DNA of 64,000 nt from contig JADJXK010000002.1 of assembly GCA_016710325.1 (NCBI GenBank), forward strand, positions 1,612,001 through 1,676,000, given 5' to 3'. The stretch is from Candidatus Leptofilum proximum (GTDB lineage: Bacteria > Chloroflexota > Anaerolineae > Promineifilales > Promineifilaceae). Below are positions 51,056 to 58,519 of the stretch, in pieces. The number at the start of each line of letters is the position of its first letter. Position 1 is the first letter of the stretch. Under the pieces are notes generated by a model. That model searched no databases. It was given only the letters and a program-made list of their open reading frames with translations, and was not told where the DNA came from. Both the position numbers and the translations under genes were made by a program.

Positions 51056-51126
51056 TCTCCACAGATTACGCAGATTTCACAGATTTTGGGCTCTAATCTG
51101 CGCAATCTGTGAAATCTGTGGATTGA
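51056..51126. repeat. CAGATT-type inverted array
   Basis: CACAGATTACGCAGATTTCA and CAGATTTTGGG are followed by CTAATCTGCGCAATCTGTGA and AATCTGTGG. The halves are clean reverse complements. Same family as 3867-3931. Confidence 0.75.
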
Positions 51127-51134
51127 TTTTAACG

Positions 51135-51821
51135 ATGACAAATTATGGCAAAGATCGTGCCTGGCCATTTGCCGAAGGCGGCGGGGGCACGATTGCTTTT
51201 TTTACGATTTTGCTGGCAGCGGCCGTTTTCCTCTGGTTCCAATTTACCAACTGGGCCGCCGGGCTGTTTTTGCTCCTGGCTGCTTTCCTGTGGCTGCTCA
51301 TCCTCTACTTTTTCCGCGACCCCAACCGGGCGGTTGATGCCAAACCGGGGCTGGTGCTTGGCCCCGGCGACGGCGAGGTGGTGGAAATTATCACCGAAAC
51401 CGAGCCGCGCTTTTTGCAAGCCGACGCCATTCGCCTGAGCATGTTCCTGGACATCACCGACGTGCACGTGCAGCGGGTGCCGCTGGCGGGCAAGGTGCTC
51501 CTGGTGCAGCACCAGCCGGGCAAATTTCTGCAAGCTTTTCGCCCCGAAGCGTCTGAGGTCAATGAGTACATTGCCATGGTGACGGAATCGGCGGGATACG
51601 GCCGAATCCTCACCAAACAAATCGCGGGCATCCTGGCCCGCCGCTGTGTCAACACCCTCAAGCCAGGGGATGAGGTGCAAACCGGCCAGCGCTTTGGCCT
51701 CATCCGCTTCAGCTCCCGCATCGATCTCTTCCTGCCCCCCACCGCCCACATGCTCGTCAAAGTCGGCGACAAAGTGACCGGTGGTATCACCCCCATTGCT
51801 CAACTGGCCCAAACACCATGA
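51135..51821 (+). CDS. psd: Phosphatidylserine decarboxylase family protein
   Basis: A 228-residue short-form enzyme that makes phosphatidylethanolamine from phosphatidylserine with a self-generated pyruvoyl group. Two N-terminal transmembrane helices (TIAFFTILLAAAVFLWF; AAGLFLLLAAFLWLLILYFF), then LGPGDGEVVEI, LDITDVHVQRVPLAGKVL and GLIRFSSRIDLFLP. The usual self-cleavage tripeptide in this branch is G-S within FGSR; here the bases code FSSR (S193-S194), an unexpected substitution. The ATG at 51135 is preferred to TTG at 51123 because MTNYGKDRAWPFAEG resembles family starts. It overlaps pssA by four bases (ATGA). Confidence 0.87.
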   Translation: MTNYGKDRAWPFAEGGGGTIAFFTILLAAAVFLWFQFTNWAAGLFLLLAAFLWLLILYFFRDPNRAVDAKPGLVLGPGDGEVVEIITETEPRFLQADAIRLSMFLDITDVHVQRVPLAGKVLLVQHQPGKFLQAFRPEASEVNEYIAMVTESAGYGRILTKQIAGILARRCVNTLKPGDEVQTGQRFGLIRFSSRIDLFLPPTAHMLVKVGDKVTGGITPIAQLAQTP

Positions 51822-52522
51822 AAAGTCAATACCGTTACCTCATCCCCAACAGCATCACCTTCATTTCGCTTACCTGCGGCATCGTCGCCATTTTGCTGGC
51901 CGCCACGGGCCAACTGACCATCGCCGCTGTGCTTATCCTGTCCAGCTACATCCTGGACCTCTTCGACGGCGCGTCGGCCCGCTACTTCAACGCCGGGTCC
52001 GCCTTTGGCTTGCAGCTCGACTCCCTGGTAGACATGGTCAGTCTGGGCACGGCGCCCACCGTGCTGGCCTTTATGTTCCTTTACCTGGCCGACGTGGCCG
52101 ACACCACCTTCATCGCCGTGCTAGCCGTCTTTTTTGCCCTGGCCGGAGCGTACCGGCTGGCTCGCTTTAACCTGCTGCCGCCCAAAGCCAGCGGCCGCGG
52201 CGACTCCGCCGGGCTCACCATCTCCTCCGCCGGGGCCACCCTGGCCCTCGCCGTCGTCTCCGACATGACCATTCTGACCTACGAACTGCCCGCCAGCTGG
52301 CTGATGCCCATCATGGTGGTGTGCGGCCTCTTAATGGTCAGCCGCATTCCCTTCCCCTCGTTCCAGGGTGTGTTTAAGGGCCGGGTGCGGATTGGCATTT
52401 TGCTGGGACTGTTTGCCGTCACCATCGCCTGGGCTACCTTTGGTAAGGCATGGCATTTTTGGAACACCCTTTACCTGTGCTGGGGCCTGGCCCGCGCCGG
52501 ATATTTGCAGATCTATGAGTAA
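51818..52522 (+). CDS. pssA: CDP-diacylglycerol--serine O-phosphatidyltransferase
   Basis: A 234-residue membrane enzyme joining CDP-diacylglycerol and serine. The CDP-alcohol phosphatidyltransferase motif D-G-x2-A-R-x8-G-x3-D-x3-D is intact as FDGASARYFNAGSAFGLQLDSLVDM. About seven hydrophobic segments and ALAGAYRLARFNL are typical of the type II PssA group. It overlaps psd upstream and the DUF374 gene downstream, so phosphatidylethanolamine synthesis is encoded as one tight operon. Confidence 0.92.
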   Translation: MKSQYRYLIPNSITFISLTCGIVAILLAATGQLTIAAVLILSSYILDLFDGASARYFNAGSAFGLQLDSLVDMVSLGTAPTVLAFMFLYLADVADTTFIAVLAVFFALAGAYRLARFNLLPPKASGRGDSAGLTISSAGATLALAVVSDMTILTYELPASWLMPIMVVCGLLMVSRIPFPSFQGVFKGRVRIGILLGLFAVTIAWATFGKAWHFWNTLYLCWGLARAGYLQIYE

Positions 52523-53201
52523 GCCGACGATTAGCTGGCAGGACAAAGTCAGCGGCACAGTCCTGCACACCTGGGCGCGCATGACCAGCCGTTTAAGCCG
52601 GTTCCAGGTCAGCGGAATGGAACATTTGCAGGCGGCGCAGGAACGGCAGCGGCCGCTTATCTTCGCCGCCTGGCACGGCATGACGATGATGCTGGTAGGC
52701 TTTTTTGCCAACCAGTACGATCTCACCCGCCTGGTGCTAATCTTGCCCGACGACTGGCGCGGCACTACCTTGATGGTGTTTGCCCGCAAGCTGGGCGTCA
52801 CGCCCTTCCCCATGAATCTGCACGGCGAGGCCAGCATGGCGGCAGCGCGGCAGCTGGCCAACCTGGTGCGGCAGGTCAAAGCCGGGCAGGACGCCTACAT
52901 CACCCCAGACGGCCCGGAGGGACCATCGTACGTCATCAAGCCGGGCATCACCTACATTGCCCAAAAAGCGGATGCGACGATTTTGCCCGTGGGCGCCTAT
53001 GCGCGGAACGGCTACCGCGTGCCGCGCTGGGACCGGTATGTGATGCCCTACCCGTTCAGCAAAGTTGCCATCCAGATTGGTGCGCCGCTGGTGGTGGAAA
53101 AGGGAGCGGATGTGACGGCCGTTACCACCCACCTTACCCACCAACTGCACCACGTCACCCTGCAAGCCGCCGCCAACTTCTACGAAAAACCATTCCCGTA
53201 G
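52515..53201 (+). CDS. DUF374-type lysophospholipid acyltransferase family protein (copy 1)
   Basis: A 228-residue protein related to PlsC/LPLAT. IFAAWHGMTMMLVGFFANQYD holds the family H-x4-D-like position (WHGxxM), and TLMVFARKLGVTPFPMNLHGEASMAAARQLANLVRQVKAG then AYITPDGPEGPSYVIKPGITYIAQKADATILPVGA is the DUF374 core. The start at 52515 overlaps the pssA stop by eight bases; the longer frame within pssA is discarded. It probably acylates a lipid at the membrane. A second homologue follows at 53281. Confidence 0.85.
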   Translation: MSKPTISWQDKVSGTVLHTWARMTSRLSRFQVSGMEHLQAAQERQRPLIFAAWHGMTMMLVGFFANQYDLTRLVLILPDDWRGTTLMVFARKLGVTPFPMNLHGEASMAAARQLANLVRQVKAGQDAYITPDGPEGPSYVIKPGITYIAQKADATILPVGAYARNGYRVPRWDRYVMPYPFSKVAIQIGAPLVVEKGADVTAVTTHLTHQLHHVTLQAAANFYEKPFP

Positions 53202-53270
53202 CCGCGGATTCTTTCCGCGTCCAATTGCGCAGGAGGAGACTGCGGCGCAGTAAGAAACTGCGGCTACTAA
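53199..53270. repeat. Inverted repeat between the two DUF374 genes
   Basis: GTAGCCGCGGATTC at the stop of copy 1 is matched by CTGCGGCTAC near 53260. TTTCCGCG, GCGCAGGAGGAG and CTGCGGCGCAG units fill the centre. It is another array-type element, here extending into the last codons of the upstream gene. Confidence 0.55.
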
Positions 53271-53280
53271 AAGAAATTCC

Positions 53281-53940
53281 ATGACCACATTCAATGATCG
53301 AAATTTACAGTTCCAGGGCAACATGCTGGCCCTCTACCACCGCGTGCTGGCGCGCACGGTGCGCTGGCAGATTGAGGGGCAGGCCAACGTGACCAAAGCC
53401 AAGGCGAGCGGACGGCCGTTGTTGTGGCTGTTCTGGCATGAGCAGTTGTCTGTTTTTGTCACCTATGCCGTGCGCTTTATCGGTGGGCCGCGGTTTACCA
53501 TTGTCACCCTGGGTGGCGACCCGCGCGGCGACATTTTGAGCCGCTTTGCCAGTTCGCTGGGCGCTACTCCCTACGGCGTGGACATGCAGGGCAATCCGAT
53601 GGAAGCGGGGCGCAAAGTCCTGCGCATTATCGAGGCGCTGAAAGGCGGCAAGGATTCCTTCATGGCGCCCGACGGCCCGGATGGCCCGGCGTTTGCGCCC
53701 AAGGCGGGAGCTTCTTTTCTGGCACGCAAGGCGGAAGCGGCGATCATTCCCGTGGGCGGGTTTACCCCACTGGGCTACGCCATGCGCCGCTGGGACCATT
53801 ACCTGGTCCCGCTGCCCCTGGCCCGGCTGCGGCTGGTTTTTGGTGAGCCAATTTTGGTAAACAAGCGGGACAAAGATGAGGTGGTGACAGAGCAAATTGT
53901 GGGGGCGTTAACGGCCGTTTACCAGCAAGCCCGCCGCTAA
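53281..53940 (+). CDS. DUF374-type lysophospholipid acyltransferase family protein (copy 2)
   Basis: A 219-residue homologue of the preceding protein: LLWLFWHEQLSVFVTYAVRFIGG, GDPRGDILSRFASSLGATPYGVDMQGNPMEAGRKVLRIIEALKGGKDSFMAPDGPDGPAFAPKAGASFLARKAEAAIIPVGG. The aligned H (WHEQ) and PDGPxGP motifs are kept, but overall identity to copy 1 is modest, so the duplication is old and the substrates may differ. No ribosome site is seen. Confidence 0.83.
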   Translation: MTTFNDRNLQFQGNMLALYHRVLARTVRWQIEGQANVTKAKASGRPLLWLFWHEQLSVFVTYAVRFIGGPRFTIVTLGGDPRGDILSRFASSLGATPYGVDMQGNPMEAGRKVLRIIEALKGGKDSFMAPDGPDGPAFAPKAGASFLARKAEAAIIPVGGFTPLGYAMRRWDHYLVPLPLARLRLVFGEPILVNKRDKDEVVTEQIVGALTAVYQQARR

Positions 53941-53983
53941 TTCAAACCCCTTCACCTGGCAGACAGACGAACTTGCTGCGTAT

Positions 53984-54400
53984 CTACAGCTCGGCCTGCT
54001 TTTTCAGCGCCGCCACAAAACCCTCAAAATTTTCGGTGAGATCGGGCAGGTTACGCCCAAAAATGGGCAGCAGCAGCCCGCTGAAGATTTCTTCCGTGTG
54101 GAACCGCGTCTGGCCCTGGCCGGTGGGGGTCAGGCTGTGCGTCCGTTCCGACTTGAACAGGCCCAAGGGCAGCCCGCCGGTCAGCACCAGCCTGCGGGCG
54201 GGTTCAAACTCGGTCACCGTCACGGGAAACGCCTGGTCGCTGAGCCTGGTGAAGAACTTCACCTTTTCCCCCAGCGCCAGCCGCCCTTCGATGTGATCCA
54301 TGCTCTTGTCCCAGGCGGGATAACTGCTGGCGTCGGTCAAAATTTGCCACACCTTCTCCGGCGCAGCGTTGATTGTGGTAGAAGCGCTAAACTTTTTCAT
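53984..54400 (-). CDS. SRPBCC-family protein
   Basis: A 138-residue polyketide-cyclase/START-like protein: MKKFSASTTINAAPEKVWQILTDASSYPAWDKSMDHIEGRLALGEKVKFF, then SERTHSLTPTGQGQTRFHTEEIFSGLLLPIFGR. The longer frame upstream (to 54661) overlaps the DUF1801 gene and is discarded, since ATGA joins the two genes. It is co-transcribed with DUF1801 and an AraC-type regulator. Ligand unknown. Confidence 0.85.
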   Translation of the reverse strand: MKKFSASTTINAAPEKVWQILTDASSYPAWDKSMDHIEGRLALGEKVKFFTRLSDQAFPVTVTEFEPARRLVLTGGLPLGLFKSERTHSLTPTGQGQTRFHTEEIFSGLLLPIFGRNLPDLTENFEGFVAALKKQAEL

Positions 54401-54753
54401 GAGGTTGTCAGGGTTTGCTGCACGTAGTCGGCCAGCGCTTCCCGGTTGAAGTCGGTTGAATAGATACGCATGGTGCGCGCTTTGCTGCCGTCGCCTTCCA
54501 GCAGCCCGTATCGGTCCTGCAACGTCACGCCGTTCAGAAAAATCAGGGAGATTTTGCCCTTGCCTACCACCGTCTGGATATGGTTTTTGGTGGTGCCATA
54601 CACCAGGCAGTTTTTCCACTTGATGCTTTCGTTGAAGGCCGGACCGGCCGCCAGAACGCATTCTCTGACCGCGAAAAAGAGCGGGGCAATTGCCGCGTCG
54701 AGGCCGTTCAGATAATCATTTACCACGTCGTTTTGAGAATGTTTTGTGTTCAT
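54397..54753 (-). CDS. DUF1801 domain protein
   Basis: A 118-residue protein: NDVVNDYLNGLDAAIAPLFFAVRECVLAAGPAFNESIKWKNCLVYGTTKNHIQTVVGKGKISLIFLNG. This is the DUF1801/YdhG fold, found in phosphate- or iron-related and undefined small proteins. The start is taken at MNTKHS (54753), with AGGATGGAG just upstream; MEPMNTK (54762) is also possible. Its stop overlaps the SRPBCC start. Function unknown. Confidence 0.82.
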   Translation of the reverse strand: MNTKHSQNDVVNDYLNGLDAAIAPLFFAVRECVLAAGPAFNESIKWKNCLVYGTTKNHIQTVVGKGKISLIFLNGVTLQDRYGLLEGDGSKARTMRIYSTDFNREALADYVQQTLTTS

Positions 54754-54763
54754 GGGCTCCATC

Positions 54764-55540
54764 CTAATCGTCCTGGGCGGGGAGTGCATTGTAAGAAACG
54801 GCCATAAGATTGTCTTGCAGCACGGAGCTGGCTTCAAAGTATTCCAGCGGGGTTAGGGCGACCATTTTTTTGAAGGCGTGGTTGAAGTGCGGCTGGTCAT
54901 AAAACAGTTCGGCATTGACGTAGCCGATGAGGCGCGGGCTGTCGGGATCAAAGTCGCAGTTTTGGGCCAGGAAGGCATGCAGATTGGCAATACGCTGCAG
55001 CGCCTGGCGGCTGAGGCCAAAGGTGGCTTTGTACAACCGTCGTTTGTGCCGCGGAGAATAGCTACTGAGCCAGGTGGACTCTTCCAGCCCATCTTTGAGC
55101 AGTGGGTAGGGGTTTTTCTGGCGGGCACGGCCGTTTACCACCCTCACCACCTGCTCCGCAAAAACAGCCAAATCGGCCACATCTGGGTCCACCCACTGTT
55201 GCGCCAAAAACGTGTTTGGACCGATCGCGTCCTCCCAGAACAGCTCGCCAAATTGCAGCGGCAGGCGGGCGCCAAACAGTCGCAGCGGTGTGGTGAAGGT
55301 GAGCGTCAGGGCGCGGGTGTGCAGAGTCTTGAGCGATTGGCGCGGCAGGATCCATTCTGTCTGGCTTACCGGATCTGAACCGCGCAGCTGCCCCGTATGC
55401 ACAAAAAAGAAGTCAAAAAAGAGCTCGGGAATAAACAGGTCGGAAAGGGCTACAGATGGTTCGGCCTCGATGATGAACTCCCAACAAAAGGCAACACCGC
55501 TGGCCGGGCCCATCTGCTGCTTGTGAAACGAGATTTCCAT
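54764..55540 (-). CDS. AraC-family transcriptional regulator
   Basis: A 258-residue regulator. Residues 1-165 form an N-terminal sensing region (FIIEAEPSVALSDLFIPELFFDFFFVHTGQL...TLTFTTPLRLFGARLPLQF). The C-terminal double helix-turn-helix is partly visible (SSYSPRHKRRLYKATFGLSRQALQRIANLHAFLAQ and PRLIGYVNAELFYDQPHFNHAFKKMVALTPLEYF). The first HTH helix is degraded compared with model AraC proteins. AGGA precedes the ATG. It sits 10 bases upstream of DUF1801 and probably regulates that operon, including itself. Confidence 0.85.
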   Translation of the reverse strand: MEISFHKQQMGPASGVAFCWEFIIEAEPSVALSDLFIPELFFDFFFVHTGQLRGSDPVSQTEWILPRQSLKTLHTRALTLTFTTPLRLFGARLPLQFGELFWEDAIGPNTFLAQQWVDPDVADLAVFAEQVVRVVNGRARQKNPYPLLKDGLEESTWLSSYSPRHKRRLYKATFGLSRQALQRIANLHAFLAQNCDFDPDSPRLIGYVNAELFYDQPHFNHAFKKMVALTPLEYFEASSVLQDNLMAVSYNALPAQDD

Positions 55541-55653
55541 AACTCTGTCCTGTGCTGGTGGCTTTAGGTTAAAACCAACCAGCGCTCAGCCTCACACCAT
55601 CAGGCGGAAGGGAGTTGCAGAGGTCCGGATTATAGTAAAGCTGGGGCTTTCTG

Positions 55654-56253
55654 TCATCGCTGCCAGGCGAGCGAGTGGCGTACGGCCGTTCCCGCCAACA
55701 ATCCCAGCCACACCATCAGCGCCAGGGTAAACGGCAGCGTCGTGGCTACGCTGAGCACGGTGAGCAAGGCACACACCAGCAGCAGCAGCGGCGTTTGCCA
55801 GATGTTGAGCAGCAGGAAACGGCCGCAGTTGGCATACGTCGTCCACATCGACCTGTCATCCTGCTCCAGCCAAAACGGCCAGTAAAAAAGATTCAGGCTG
55901 CCCCATAAAACCAGCACCACCAGCCACACCATTCGCAGCAGGTTCCACACACCCGCCGCGTCGGCGTAGGTGAGCAGGTTAAAGGCCGCCACGCCAACCA
56001 CCAGCAGGTTCAGCGCCCCCCAGCGCCAGGCAGGCCAAAACATCTCCCGGAATGCCTGCCCCACTTCGCGATGGTCCCAAAAGTCACCGTCCAGCGTGCG
56101 TTGGGTCATGGCAAAGAGAACGGCCGTGGCTGGCGGCCCCATCACCACAAACAGTTGGGCCACAAACCAGCCAATGTTGAGGATGGTGAGAATAAACCAT
56201 TGATCCCACCACACCGCAAACGCGCGCCAGATGACGTGAAACGGCCGTATCAT
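55654..56253 (-). CDS. DUF624 (YesL-like) membrane protein
   Basis: A 199-residue protein with five or six transmembrane helices: IRPFHVIWRAFAVWWDQWFILTILNIGWFVAQLFVV, MGPPATAVLFAMTQRTLDGDFWDHREVGQAFREMFWPAWRWGALNLL and FYWPFWLEQDDRSMWTTYANCGRFLLLN. YesL-type proteins lie next to carbohydrate ABC permeases, and here it starts one base after the MalG-like permease stop. It is probably an accessory of that transporter. The biochemical role is unknown. Confidence 0.82.
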   Translation of the reverse strand: MIRPFHVIWRAFAVWWDQWFILTILNIGWFVAQLFVVMGPPATAVLFAMTQRTLDGDFWDHREVGQAFREMFWPAWRWGALNLLVVGVAAFNLLTYADAAGVWNLLRMVWLVVLVLWGSLNLFYWPFWLEQDDRSMWTTYANCGRFLLLNIWQTPLLLLVCALLTVLSVATTLPFTLALMVWLGLLAGTAVRHSLAWQR

Positions 56254-56254
56254 C

Positions 56255-57136
56255 TTACCCCTTCAACCCGCTGTAGCTGATGCCCTCAATGAAGTAGCGC
56301 TGGAAGAATACAAAGATCAGGGCCATCGGCAGCGTGGTCACCAACGAACCGGCCAGGATGGCGTTCCACTGCAAATTCTCGCCCATGCCGCCGCGCAGCA
56401 CGGCCAGCCCCAGCGGCAGCGTGTACAGCTCCTGGCTTACGCTGATGACGATGAGGGGAAACATAAAATCGTTCCACGCCGCCTGGAAGCTGAAGATGAC
56501 CAGGGCCACCAGCGCCGGGCGAGCCATCGGCAGCACCACCCGGAAAAACATCTGCAAACGATTGGCCCCGTCGATGCGGGACGCTTCCTCAATTTCGCCG
56601 GGAATCGACTCAAAAAACTGCTTCATGAGGAAGACGCCAAAGGCCGTGGCCAGCTTGGGGATAATCAGCCCGGCGTAGGAGTCGATAAAGTTCACCTGCT
56701 TGAGCACGATAAACATGGGAATCAGCAGCACAATGCCGGGAATCATCATCGTGCCCAGGATGGCCAGGAACACCGCATTACGTCCCGGGAATTTGATGCG
56801 CGCCAGGGCGTACCCTGCCATGCTGGCAAAAATAACGTTGCCCAGGGTAATTACCACGGACACAAAGGCACTGTTAAACATCCAGCGCCCGACGTTCAGC
56901 CCCTGCATTTGCCGGTAGCCTTCCAGGGTAAAGGTTTCGGGGATAAGGCTCACCGGATTTTGGGCAATCTCGGGCAGCGGCTTAAAGCTGGTGCTAATCG
57001 CCAGCAGAAACGGATAGAAAAAGGAAAGCGCCAGCAAAAACAGCACGCCGTAGGACAGTACCAGGCGCACCCGGTCCCAGACGTTGACGCCTTCATCCTG
57101 TACGGTAATGGTTTGTTTGGAAACGGCCGTTGCCAT
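56255..57136 (-). CDS. Carbohydrate ABC transporter permease (MalG-like)
   Basis: A 293-residue permease with six transmembrane helices. The EAA loop, which contacts the ATPase, is EEASRIDGANRLQMFFRVVLPMARPALVALVIFSFQAAWNDF. The N-terminal FYPFLLAISTSFKPLPEIAQNPVSL is typical of the MalG/CUT1 family. The ATG at 57136 with AAGGAG upstream is chosen over the TTG at 57142. Forms a heterodimer with the MalF-like permease at 57215. No ATPase gene is in the window; a shared MsmK-type ATPase elsewhere is expected. Confidence 0.92.
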   Translation of the reverse strand: MATAVSKQTITVQDEGVNVWDRVRLVLSYGVLFLLALSFFYPFLLAISTSFKPLPEIAQNPVSLIPETFTLEGYRQMQGLNVGRWMFNSAFVSVVITLGNVIFASMAGYALARIKFPGRNAVFLAILGTMMIPGIVLLIPMFIVLKQVNFIDSYAGLIIPKLATAFGVFLMKQFFESIPGEIEEASRIDGANRLQMFFRVVLPMARPALVALVIFSFQAAWNDFMFPLIVISVSQELYTLPLGLAVLRGGMGENLQWNAILAGSLVTTLPMALIFVFFQRYFIEGISYSGLKG

Positions 57137-57149
57137 ACTCAATCTCCTT

Positions 57150-57189
57150 CAAAACGGTGGGCCGGATTGGCAATCCGACCTACGATTTT
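57150..57189. repeat. Short palindromic intergenic repeat, copy 2
   Basis: GGGCCGGATTGGCAATCCGA and CCTACGATTTTC match the element at 6566-6600 except for one base in the arm. It lies between the two permease genes. Confidence 0.7.
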
Positions 57190-57214
57190 CCCAAGATAGT
57201 TAGTGTCGTCTCTT

Positions 57215-58249
57215 CTAATAGCTGGCTTCGCTGCCGGTAATGCGGCGCTGGATCATTGTCAGGATAAAGATGATGATGAACAGCAAAATGGCAATCGCCG
57301 CGCCCAGCCCCATCTCGCTGTTGCGGAAGCCGTTGCGGTACACCATCCACGCCATCGTCAGAGTCGTTTTGGCCGGACCGCCGCTGCTCATCACGTACAC
57401 CTGGTCAAACACCTGATAGGTACCAATGAGCCCCAGCGTGACGACGAAGAAGATAGACGGCCGTAACAACGGCACCGTAATCCGCCGAAACGTCGGCCAG
57501 GCCGTCGCCCCATCCATCTGGGCCGCCTCGTACACCTGCCCCGGAATATCCTGCAGCGCCGCCAGGAAAATGATCATCATCGTGCCAATCGTCGTCCACG
57601 TGTTCATGATCATGATGGCCGCCAGGGCCACGCTGGGACCGCTGATCCAGTCCCACACCGTCAGCCCCAGCACCTCGGTACGTAGAAACTCCGGCCCTTC
57701 CCGCAGGGTAATGCCAAAATTCTCCAGCACGATGTGGAACACCCCACGCGGATCGGCCATCCAGGCCAGCGGTTCCCAATTGCCAAAGGTCAACGTGCTC
57801 AACAGGCTGTTCACCAGGCCGCTTTTCTGATACAGAAACAGAAAAATCAGGCTGATGGCCACCGATGAGGTAATCGACGGGAAGTAATACGCCGTGCGGA
57901 AAAAGTTCTTGAACTTCAGCAAGCGCTGGTTGACCACCACGGCCAGCACCAGCGCCAAAATCGTTTGGGCGGGCACCACGCCCAGGGCAAAATAGGTCGT
58001 GTTTTTCAGCGCCTTAAAAAAGTCCGACTGGCGAATGCCGTCTTCCACCAGCACCGCCCGGTAATTTTCCAGCCCCACCAGGTTGGCTTCACCCGGCGGG
58101 CTGATGCCGTTCCAGTCGGTAAAGCTAAAGTAGACGGCAAACACAATCGGGATGAACAAAAAGATGATAAAAATCACCAGCGCGGGCGACATAAACAACC
58201 AGCCAGCCACGCCATCCTGCCGGTCCTGTTCCTTGATTCCAGCAGCCAT
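57215..58249 (-). CDS. Carbohydrate ABC transporter permease (MalF-like)
   Basis: A 344-residue permease with six to seven helices. GWLFMSPALVIFIIFLFIPIVFAVYFSFTDWNGI is the conserved N-terminal block, and the EAA loop is VYEAAQMDGATAWPTFRRITVPLLRPSIFFVVTLGLIGTYQVFDQ. A GGAGGTGAAGG ribosome site precedes the ATG. An insert of about 45 residues (STLTFGNWEPLAWMADPRGVFHIVLENFGITLREGPEFLRTEVLG) stands in the periplasmic loop. It works with the MalG-like permease and the binding protein at 58520. Confidence 0.92.
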   Translation of the reverse strand: MAAGIKEQDRQDGVAGWLFMSPALVIFIIFLFIPIVFAVYFSFTDWNGISPPGEANLVGLENYRAVLVEDGIRQSDFFKALKNTTYFALGVVPAQTILALVLAVVVNQRLLKFKNFFRTAYYFPSITSSVAISLIFLFLYQKSGLVNSLLSTLTFGNWEPLAWMADPRGVFHIVLENFGITLREGPEFLRTEVLGLTVWDWISGPSVALAAIMIMNTWTTIGTMMIIFLAALQDIPGQVYEAAQMDGATAWPTFRRITVPLLRPSIFFVVTLGLIGTYQVFDQVYVMSSGGPAKTTLTMAWMVYRNGFRNSEMGLGAAIAILLFIIIFILTMIQRRITGSEASY

Positions 58250-58319
58250 CCTTCACCTCCAAGCCGCGCCACATCCGCACCAGCGCAGACGACACGCGGC
58301 ACAAGGCTCCCCAGCCCTG

Positions 58320-58420
58320 AACATTTATTTAGGACTTACGCAGTTTTTTTGCAGCGAATTTGCCCGAATTTCCGCGAAAGCAGCTCATAATTCGTGTCAA
58401 TTCGCGCTAATTTGGTGCAT
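58320..58420. repeat. AATTTGCCCGAATTTCCGCG-type low-complexity stretch
   Basis: GCGAATTTGCCCGAATTTCC and AATTCGTGTCAATTCGCGCT form an imperfect inverted pair in the 270-base gap between the permease and binding-protein genes. The rest of the gap holds one ACGGCCGT and a GC-rich tail; no gene is seen. Confidence 0.55.
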
Positions 58421-58519
58421 CTGCCTGATCCCTAATTTTCGGTGTGGTGCGTGGCAACGGCCGTTCACCGCCGCCACGCACCACGACCCTAGAAGGACAT
58501 CACAAACACAATCGCGCTG

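Noticed and set aside
50820..51062. N-terminal extension of the FlgD-Ig-like protein
   Set aside because: Eighty-one residues without hydrophobic or domain pattern precede an evident membrane-anchor start at 50819.
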